Source of the DNA: Geomicrobium sp. JCM 19038 | GTDB lineage: Bacteria; Bacillota; Bacilli; Bacillales; Marinococcaceae | Reading direction: 5' to 3' | Length of the DNA: 64,000 nucleotides | Assembly: GCF_000698125.1 (NCBI RefSeq) | Contig: NZ_BAXA01000002.1 | Location: 310,001 to 374,000, forward strand | In this document: piece by piece, positions 57,341 through 64,000 of the stretch | How the letters are laid out: the number at the start of each line of letters is the position of its first letter | Position numbering within the stretch: position 1 is the stretch's first letter | Translations under genes and position numbers: made by a program | Notes under the pieces: model-generated | What the model was told of the DNA's origin: nothing | Databases searched by the model: none | Seen by the model: the letters and a program-made list of their open reading frames with translations, nothing else

Positions 57341-57354
57341 CTTTTATGGAATTG

Positions 57355-57363
57355 TGATATAAT
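57355..57363 (+). promoter_or_regulatory. Extended -10 promoter of uvrBA
   Basis: TGA-TATAAT, about 45 bases before uvrB; the -35 region coincides with the LexA box. Confidence 0.65.
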
Positions 57364-57405
57364 TTTAGTAACAAAAGATGTACGCACGGTAGGAGGAGAG
57401 CAACG

Positions 57406-59379
57406 TTGAATCAATTTGAACTAGTATCAGCTTATGAGCCACAAGGGGACCAACCACAAGCGATTAAAGAAATTGTGAAGCAAGTGAACGAAGGGAAGAA
57501 ACATCAAGTGTTGCTCGGTGCGACAGGTACGGGTAAGACGTTTACGATGTCGAATGTCATTAAAGAAGTTAACAAGCCAACGTTAATTATTGCTCATAAT
57601 AAGACGCTGGCAGGACAGCTATACAGTGAATTTAAATCATTCTTTCCAAACAATGCTGTCGAATATTTCGTAAGTTATTATGATTACTATCAGCCAGAGG
57701 CTTATGTTCCACAGTCAGATACATTCATTGAGAAGGATGCTAGTATCAACGATGAGATTGATAAACTAAGACACTCTGCAACGAGTGCGCTTTTTGAGCG
57801 TGAAGATGTCATTATTATTGCTAGTGTATCTTGCATCTACGGCTTAGGTTCCCCAGAAGAATACCGCGATCTTGTTGTCTCACTTAGAACAGATATGGAG
57901 AAAGGTCGAGACGAACTATTAAATGATCTCGTTGATATTCAATATACGAGAAATGATATTAACTTCATACGCGGAACGTTTCGTGTACGTGGAGATGTTG
58001 TTGAGATCTTTCCTGCCTCGCGAGATGAACAATGCATTCGCGTTGAATTTTTTGGCGATGAAATTGATCGCATTACTGAAGTTGATGCACTTACGGGTGA
58101 GGTGATTGGCGAACGAAATCACGTTGCCATTTTCCCAGCATCTCACTTTGTTACTCGTGAAGAGAAGATGAAGCGTGCAATTGTCAACATTGAGAAAGAG
58201 TTGGAAGAACAACTAGAAGAATTAAATGCGAACAATAAATTGTTAGAAGCGCAACGTTTAGAACAACGTACGCGTTATGATATTGAAATGATGCATGAGA
58301 TGGGTTTTTGTTCAGGAATTGAGAATTATTCAAGGCACTTAACATTCCGTGAGGCCGGTGATTCACCATACACATTGATCGACTTCTTTCCTAAAGATTT
58401 CTTATTAATTATTGATGAATCACACGTGACATTACCTCAAGTTCGAGGGATGTATAACGGTGACCAAGCACGCAAGAAAGTTCTTGTAGACCACGGTTTC
58501 CGTTTGCCATCAGCAATGGATAACCGTCCGCTTAAATTCGAAGAGTTCGAGAAGCGAGTAGCACAAGCAGTATACGTTTCTGCAACGCCTGGTCCTTATG
58601 AAGGAGAGAAGGCTCCAGAAGTAGTAGAGCAGATCATTCGACCGACGGGGTTGTTAGATCCTGAAGTAGAGGTAAGACCAATCCAAGGACAAATTGATGA
58701 TTTAATTGGTGAGATTAACAAAAGATCAGAACGCTCTGAGCGGGTTCTTATTACAACGTTAACGAAGAAAATGTCTGAAGACTTAAGTGCATACTTAACG
58801 GAAGTCGGTATTAAAGTGAAGTATTTGCATTCTGACATTAAAACGTTAGAACGACTAGAGATTATCCGGCAACTTCGACTCGGGGAATTTGATTGTCTTG
58901 TTGGAATTAACTTGTTACGTGAAGGATTGGACATTCCAGAAGTATCTCTCGTCGCAATCCTAGATGCGGATAAAGAAGGGTTTCTACGAGCGGAGCGTTC
59001 ATTGATTCAAACGATGGGTCGTGCGGCACGTAACGCAAACGGGCGAGTCATTATGTACGCAGATAAGATTACAGGATCGATGCGGGTAGCGATGGATGAA
59101 ACTGAGCGACGTCGTACGATTCAAATAGAATACAACGAGAAGCATGGCATTACACCGCAGACGATTAACAAAGCGATCCCAGATACCGTACAAGCGACAG
59201 TGTCAACCGACGATCCAGCTGAAGAGAAAACGATCAAGTCACCTAAGAAGATGACGAAAGAAGAACGAATCGCCACCATTGAGAAGATCGAAAGTGATAT
59301 GAAAGATGCTGCGCGTCTGTTGGACTTTGAACGAGCAGCAGAATTACGTGACGTGCTAATCGAATTAAAAGGGTCGTAG
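57406..59379 (+). CDS. uvrB: Excinuclease ABC subunit UvrB
   Basis: 657 residues with Walker [15 protein letters not shown], the damage-inserting hairpin region [20 protein letters not shown], helicase motifs [10 protein letters not shown] and VSATPGPYE, and the C-terminal UVR motif RAAELRD that binds UvrC. It verifies damage during nucleotide excision repair. The start is a TTG following GGAGGAG. uvrA follows after 46 bases. Confidence 0.97.
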   Translation: MNQFELVSAYEPQGDQPQAIKEIVKQVNEGKKHQVLLGATGTGKTFTMSNVIKEVNKPTLIIAHNKTLAGQLYSEFKSFFPNNAVEYFVSYYDYYQPEAYVPQSDTFIEKDASINDEIDKLRHSATSALFEREDVIIIASVSCIYGLGSPEEYRDLVVSLRTDMEKGRDELLNDLVDIQYTRNDINFIRGTFRVRGDVVEIFPASRDEQCIRVEFFGDEIDRITEVDALTGEVIGERNHVAIFPASHFVTREEKMKRAIVNIEKELEEQLEELNANNKLLEAQRLEQRTRYDIEMMHEMGFCSGIENYSRHLTFREAGDSPYTLIDFFPKDFLLIIDESHVTLPQVRGMYNGDQARKKVLVDHGFRLPSAMDNRPLKFEEFEKRVAQAVYVSATPGPYEGEKAPEVVEQIIRPTGLLDPEVEVRPIQGQIDDLIGEINKRSERSERVLITTLTKKMSEDLSAYLTEVGIKVKYLHSDIKTLERLEIIRQLRLGEFDCLVGINLLREGLDIPEVSLVAILDADKEGFLRAERSLIQTMGRAARNANGRVIMYADKITGSMRVAMDETERRRTIQIEYNEKHGITPQTINKAIPDTVQATVSTDDPAEEKTIKSPKKMTKEERIATIEKIESDMKDAARLLDFERAAELRDVLIELKGS

Positions 59380-59425
59380 AACGATACCACAATTATTGCA
59401 GGAGTTATGAAAGGAAGACGTCGAT

Positions 59426-62290
59426 ATGGGATTAGATAACATTCGCGTGAAAGGTGCACGGTCACATAATTTAAAGAACGTTGACATTACGATTCCTAGA
59501 GACAAGTTGGTCGTTTTTACGGGACTTTCTGGTTCTGGGAAATCGTCACTTGCTTTTGATACGATTTACGCAGAAGGGCAACGACGATATGTTGAGTCGT
59601 TATCGGCGTATGCTCGGCAGTTTTTAGGTCAAATGGATAAACCAGATGTTGATAGTATAGAAGGGTTATCCCCGGCAATTTCAATTGATCAGAAGACGAC
59701 CAGTCAAAATCCCCGATCTACCGTCGGAACGGTTACGGAGATTTATGATTACTTGCGTCTTTTATTTGCAAGAATCGGTATGCCGTATTGTCCGAACCAC
59801 AATATACCGATTACTTCCCAAAGTGTACAACAGATGATTGATCAACTGCTAGAATATCCTGAACGCACGAAAATGCAAATTCTAGCTCCAATTGTCTCTG
59901 GACGAAAAGGTACCCATAAGAAAGTGTTTGATGATTTAAAGAAACAAGGGTACGTTCGTGTCCGAGTCGATGGAACGATTCTAGACCTCTCAGAGGAGAT
60001 TGAGTTAGATAAGAATAAGAAGCACTCTATTGAGGTCGTTGTAGATCGAATTGTTATTAAGGATGGGATTGAAGCAAGATTATCAGGGTCACTTGAAACG
60101 GGCTTAGACCTTGCTGGAGGTCAAATTCTAATTGATCTAATTGATGGCGATGAAATTCGCTTCAATCAACATCATTCATGTCCACAATGTGGTTTCTCAA
60201 TTGGAGAGCTAGAGCCGCGTTTGTTTTCTTTTAACAATCCGTTCGGAGCGTGCCCGACGTGTGATGGATTAGGCTCTAAATTAGAGACAGACGAAGAGTT
60301 AGTCATTCCAGACGCCTCTCTTAGCTTGCGTGAACATGCAATCTTACCTTGGAAGCCAACAAGTTCTAATTATTATCCGCAACTGTTAGAAGCGGTTTGT
60401 TCCCATTATGGTATTGACATGGATGTGCCGTTTAACGAGCTTCCGAAAGAACATGTTGAAATTTTATTTTACGGTAGCGGAAAAGATTTAATTGTTTTTC
60501 GTCACGAAAATGAATTTGGAACGGTTCGAGAGCGTACTATTTACTTTGAAGGTGTTTTACGCAACATCTCAAGACGTTATCATGAAACGTCGTCGGATTA
60601 TGTTCGGGAACAAATGGAACAATACATGATTAGTAAGGCGTGTGGCACGTGTAAAGGACATCGTTTAAAGAAAGAAAGCTTATCAGTTCTCGTTGCAGGA
60701 AAGCATATTGGGCAAGTAACAGACTTACCGATCCTTGAAGCGAAGAACTATGTAACAACACTCGACCTTACCGATAAAGAAAAGCAGATTGCAAGGTTAA
60801 TCATTAATGAAATCGATGAACGTTTAGGGTTTTTAGCAAATGTAGGGCTCGGTTACTTGACGATGAGTCGAACAGCAGGAACATTATCAGGTGGGGAGGC
60901 TCAGCGAATTCGCTTAGCAACTCAAATTGGTTCTGCGCTGATGGGAGTGCTGTACATTTTAGATGAGCCGAGTATCGGCCTTCATCAACGGGATAACACA
61001 CGTTTAATTAAAACGCTTGAACGGATGCGAGACCTCGGTAATACATTAATCGTCGTTGAGCACGATGAAGATACGATGTTTGCAGCAGACCATATCGTTG
61101 ATATCGGTCCTGGTGCAGGCTTAGCTGGCGGCTATATTACGAGTGAAGGAACGCCTGATGAAATTATGGAGGATCCTGAATCATTGACGGGTCAATATTT
61201 ATCAGGGAAGCGATTCATTCCTCTTCCTAAAGAACGACGAGCGTTAACCGATCGAAAGTTGACGATTAAAGGTGCTACGGCAAACAACTTGAAAAACGTA
61301 ACCGTTGACATACCACTTGGTGTTTTTAATGCAGTCACAGGCGTCTCGGGTTCAGGAAAAAGTACGTTGATTAACGATATTCTTCGTAAAGCACTGTCCC
61401 AAAAGCTCCATCGTGCAAGGGAGAAACCAGCAAAGCACAAAGAAATTGAAGGCATTGATCAACTTGATTATGTTGTGAACATCGACCAATCCCCAATTGG
61501 TCGAACGCCAAGATCAAACCCTGCAACATACACAGGTGTGTTTGATTACATTCGTGAAGTGTATGCGATGACAAACGAAGCGAAAGTAAGAGGCTACCAA
61601 AAAGGAAGGTTTAGCTTTAACGTAAAAGGTGGACGTTGTGAAACATGTCGCGGTGACGGGATTCTAAAGATCGAAATGCATTTTCTCCCAGATGTGTATG
61701 TGCCATGTGAGGAATGCGATGGAAAACGGTACAATCGTGAGACGCTAGACATCAAATATAAAAACAAAAACATCGCTGACATTCTAGCGATGACGGTTGA
61801 CGAAGCGATTGTGTTCTTTGAGAACATTCCACGCATTTACAGGAAGATAAAGACGTTACAAGATGTCGGATTAGGGTATATAAAACTAGGGCAGTCAGGA
61901 ACGACGTTATCAGGTGGAGAAGCGCAACGAGTGAAGCTTGCATCTCAACTGCACCGACGTACGAGCGGACGCTCTTTGTATATTCTTGATGAACCGACGA
62001 CAGGCCTTCATGTTGATGACATTAAACGTTTGCTACAAGTGCTTCAACGCTTAGTAGATAATGGAGATACAGTTCTAGTTATTGAACACAATCTTGATGT
62101 CATCAAAACAGTCGATCATATTGTTGACTTAGGCCCAGAAGGTGGCGATGGTGGTGGAGAAATACTCGTAACAGGCACACCAGAAGTCGTAGCTGAAACG
62201 AAAGGTTCTTACACGGGAGATTACCTAAAACCGATCTTAGAGCGCGAAAAGAAACGCATGGATGAACTAAAGGAATCTGTTAGCTCCTAA
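59426..62290 (+). CDS. uvrA: Excinuclease ABC subunit UvrA
   Basis: 954 residues with two ABC ATPase modules: Walker [15 protein letters not shown] and [14 protein letters not shown], and signatures [13 protein letters not shown] and [13 protein letters not shown]. Zinc modules have CPQCG...CPTCDG and CETCRGDG...CEECDG. It recognises damaged DNA with UvrB. Length is normal and there is no frame break. Confidence 0.98.
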   Translation: MGLDNIRVKGARSHNLKNVDITIPRDKLVVFTGLSGSGKSSLAFDTIYAEGQRRYVESLSAYARQFLGQMDKPDVDSIEGLSPAISIDQKTTSQNPRSTVGTVTEIYDYLRLLFARIGMPYCPNHNIPITSQSVQQMIDQLLEYPERTKMQILAPIVSGRKGTHKKVFDDLKKQGYVRVRVDGTILDLSEEIELDKNKKHSIEVVVDRIVIKDGIEARLSGSLETGLDLAGGQILIDLIDGDEIRFNQHHSCPQCGFSIGELEPRLFSFNNPFGACPTCDGLGSKLETDEELVIPDASLSLREHAILPWKPTSSNYYPQLLEAVCSHYGIDMDVPFNELPKEHVEILFYGSGKDLIVFRHENEFGTVRERTIYFEGVLRNISRRYHETSSDYVREQMEQYMISKACGTCKGHRLKKESLSVLVAGKHIGQVTDLPILEAKNYVTTLDLTDKEKQIARLIINEIDERLGFLANVGLGYLTMSRTAGTLSGGEAQRIRLATQIGSALMGVLYILDEPSIGLHQRDNTRLIKTLERMRDLGNTLIVVEHDEDTMFAADHIVDIGPGAGLAGGYITSEGTPDEIMEDPESLTGQYLSGKRFIPLPKERRALTDRKLTIKGATANNLKNVTVDIPLGVFNAVTGVSGSGKSTLINDILRKALSQKLHRAREKPAKHKEIEGIDQLDYVVNIDQSPIGRTPRSNPATYTGVFDYIREVYAMTNEAKVRGYQKGRFSFNVKGGRCETCRGDGILKIEMHFLPDVYVPCEECDGKRYNRETLDIKYKNKNIADILAMTVDEAIVFFENIPRIYRKIKTLQDVGLGYIKLGQSGTTLSGGEAQRVKLASQLHRRTSGRSLYILDEPTTGLHVDDIKRLLQVLQRLVDNGDTVLVIEHNLDVIKTVDHIVDLGPEGGDGGGEILVTGTPEVVAETKGSYTGDYLKPILEREKKRMDELKESVSS

Positions 62291-62369
62291 ACGCTTGAAA
62301 CCTTATACCGTGGCTGTTCGTAAATAGATTGTGAGATAGCTAAATGTTAAGGAAAGCGAGGGTACCATC

Positions 62370-63518
62370 ATGGAAGAGCGTAAGATGATTCTCAAGATGA
62401 TTGACGAAGGTAAAATTAGTGCTGAGGATGGAGAAAAGCTTATGCGTGCCATAAGTAATCATTCATCGAACACTGAACCGACCGTAAGCAACTCAACAAC
62501 GAGAGACAAATCTCAACTTAGTACAGAAGTGAACTGGGAAGAAGGGAATCGCCGTTTTGATGAGCAATCGGACCAAAATGTAAATCAAGACGACAACAAT
62601 CGTTGGAGTGAAGGGGCACGTTGGTTTTCGGATTTTGTTGAGTCAGCAGTTACGAAGATTAAAGAACTTGATCTTGATTTTAACTTTGGCAATGCGGTCG
62701 AAGTTAACCATATCTTTCAGCATACAGGCATGAGTGAAGATCTGTTTAACTTATCCCTCGAAAATGGTGCAGTCGAATTAAAGACGTGGGATGAGCCAGA
62801 TGTGAAACTTGAATGCACGGCAAAAGTGTACAAAGCAAGTAACGTAGAAGAAGCTCGAAACAGCTTCTTAGAAAATACGGTCTTCGAATCCATTGACAAC
62901 GAACTTCATTTTTACACGAAGTCGAAGCGCATTAAATTGAACACGACTGTTTATTTGCCTAAGAAGAAGCTCGAAAAGGTAAAGTTATATACATTTAACG
63001 GTAAGGTGACGGTTGCTGATGCAGATACAACGTATTTGTCCATTAAATCTGTTAACGGAAGTTTAGATGTTGATTCAGTAAAAACGGAGCTTCTAGAAGC
63101 TGAAGCGTTAAACGGTACCGTACACGTTAAAGGTGGTACAATTGACCGTATCGATTTGAGGACAGCTAATGGTAGCGTAGAGTTGGATGGAAGTTATAAA
63201 GACATTGATGCAGAAGCATTAAATGGAACGATCCATTGTCATTTTAAAGATGTGAAGTCAGGGTATGCGTCGTTAAACGCGGGTACTGGTTCAGTGAAGG
63301 TTATTGTTCCTGATCAAGTGAGTACCAAAGCGAAGTTAAAGACGAATGTGGGAAGCTATCATTGGAAGCTCCCAAATGTTGATGTTCATGAGGAGAAGCG
63401 TGACTTTATCCAGAAAACGTTGACACTCGTTTCAAACCCTAACTTTGAGGATCAAATTCGTATTGATGCAAGTACAAAAACGGGTTCAATCTCAATTAAA
63501 ACAGAGAGTGAAGAATAA
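62370..63518 (+). CDS. yvlB: YvlB/LiaX-like DUF4097 protein
   Basis: 382 residues. The N-terminal helix pair MEERKMILKMIDEGKISAED is the YvlB/LiaX N-terminal (SHOCT-like) motif, followed by a polar linker. A right-handed beta-helix-like DUF4097 domain (about 120-380) has repeating NGxxxVDxxxxD turns. Relatives respond to cell-envelope stress and the family is linked with the adjacent yvlD holin-like gene. The exact function is unknown. There is no signal peptide. Confidence 0.88.
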   Translation: MEERKMILKMIDEGKISAEDGEKLMRAISNHSSNTEPTVSNSTTRDKSQLSTEVNWEEGNRRFDEQSDQNVNQDDNNRWSEGARWFSDFVESAVTKIKELDLDFNFGNAVEVNHIFQHTGMSEDLFNLSLENGAVELKTWDEPDVKLECTAKVYKASNVEEARNSFLENTVFESIDNELHFYTKSKRIKLNTTVYLPKKKLEKVKLYTFNGKVTVADADTTYLSIKSVNGSLDVDSVKTELLEAEALNGTVHVKGGTIDRIDLRTANGSVELDGSYKDIDAEALNGTIHCHFKDVKSGYASLNAGTGSVKVIVPDQVSTKAKLKTNVGSYHWKLPNVDVHEEKRDFIQKTLTLVSNPNFEDQIRIDASTKTGSISIKTESEE

Positions 63519-63523
63519 AGGAT

Positions 63524-63550
63524 AGAGCGGCGGGGTCCGCTCTCTTCTTT
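63524..63550 (+). terminator. Weak stem-loop between yvlB and yvlD
   Basis: A 7-bp GC-rich stem (63524-63530 with 63537-63543) followed by CTTCTTTT. It may attenuate rather than terminate. Confidence 0.4.
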
Positions 63551-63573
63551 TATGGAAGGAGAGCCTGATCACG

Positions 63574-63927
63574 ATGCTCGGATGTTTCTTTTATATAGTA
63601 GTAAATGCAGCAGTGTTGTTAATTACAGGATTGATTTTTGATGGGTTTGAATTAAGTGGATGGGGTGCAGCGTTTATTGCTGCCATTTTACTTGGTCTTG
63701 CCAATACGCTTGTACGTCCAATTTTAGTCGTACTTACGCTCCCAGTGACGGTTTTGACATTAGGTATTTTTATCTTTATTATCAATGCCTTCTTGCTCTA
63801 CTTTATCTCGTTTTTGATGGGAGATGCCTTTGTAATTGACCACTTCGGTACGGCGATTTTAGCTGCTGTCGTTATGGCGTTAATTAACGCATTGCTCAAT
63901 CTAATTTCTAAACCTTTTACTTCTTAA
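63574..63927 (+). CDS. yvlD: Phage holin family 4-TM membrane protein YvlD
   Basis: 117 residues, almost entirely hydrophobic with four helices; LANTLVRPILVVLTLPVTVL and ALINALLNLISKPF are the family motifs. The YvlD/phage-holin-IV family is of unknown function and often found in envelope-stress loci. The start follows GGAAGGAGAG. Confidence 0.92.
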   Translation: MLGCFFYIVVNAAVLLITGLIFDGFELSGWGAAFIAAILLGLANTLVRPILVVLTLPVTVLTLGIFIFIINAFLLYFISFLMGDAFVIDHFGTAILAAVVMALINALLNLISKPFTS

Positions 63928-63930
63928 TTG

Positions 63931-63970
63931 AAAAGGGACCTTGGCCGAAGGATAGCCAAGGTCTCTTTTT
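63931..63970 (+). terminator. Terminator of yvlBD
   Basis: A 15-bp stem with one wobble pair (63931-63945 with 63955-63969) and a T-run. Confidence 0.85.
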
Positions 63971-64000
63971 GCTGTACGTCTGACATTCATCTTGAAGTTC

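Noticed and set aside
63574-63927. Holin-like YvlD as a sign of prophage
   Set aside because: It is a conserved chromosomal family paired with yvlB, and no other phage gene is present.

Overview
The window reads as chromosomal DNA of a low-to-mid GC Bacillota, family Bacillaceae or a close relative. The right two thirds follow the Bacillus subtilis yvyE-degSU-degV-comF-flgMNKL-fliW-csrA-(hag)-flaG-fliDST-hpf-secA-prfB-cccB-ftsEX-ctpB-minJ-uvrBA-yvlBD order almost gene for gene. The exported proteins are very rich in Asp and Glu, which suggests an alkaliphile or halophile (inference). I see no rRNA, tRNA, CRISPR array, insertion sequence or prophage.

Layout. (1) 1-6263, minus strand: a tightly overlapping surface-polysaccharide operon running csaB (pyruvyl transferase), wzy-like polymerase, GT4 glycosyltransferase, pssD/pssE glycosyltransferase pair, MurJ/Wzx-type flippase and ugd (cut by the window edge). 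(2) 6546-25448: an envelope and S-layer region. It holds a phosphodiester glycosidase with three SLH domains, three LRR-CotH-type secreted kinase-like proteins, SlaP, SecA2, a TPR lipoprotein, an amidase with six SH3 domains, and an SLH-CAP protein. (3) 25568-28418: two tandem LytR-CpsA-Psr ligases and yvyE. (4) 28660-43656: degSU, degV, competence comFA/comFC and the late flagellar cluster, with four sequences matching the SigD promoter consensus. Flagellin (hag) is not at its usual place after csrA; an orphan LuxR-type regulator and two small genes occupy that spot. (5) 43692-63927: lipoprotein, hpf, secA, prfB with its programmed frameshift, a YitT-family protein, two tandem lipoprotein cytochromes c, ftsEX with an M23 hydrolase, ctpB, minJ, uvrBA with a LexA-type box, yvlB and yvlD.

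How it fits together. CsaB pyruvylates a secondary cell-wall polymer, the known ligand of SLH domains. SecA2 and SlaP export S-layer proteins in Bacillus anthracis. SLH proteins are encoded beside them. Interleaved with this system are three membrane-anchored proteins built as LRR, chitobiase-type domain, CotH kinase fold and Ig-like/carbohydrate-binding tail. One of the three has lost the acidic catalytic motifs. A surface phosphorylation module tied to S-layer biogenesis is the most interesting hypothesis in the window.

Caveat on quality. Twelve genes, including the near-essential prfB and also hpf, degS, fliW, fliD and ctpB, carry 14 frame breaks. Each is repaired by restoring one or two bases, mostly in short homopolymers. 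This looks like homopolymer under-calling in a draft assembly rather than mass pseudogenization, so each such gene is annotated at its full reconstructed extent.
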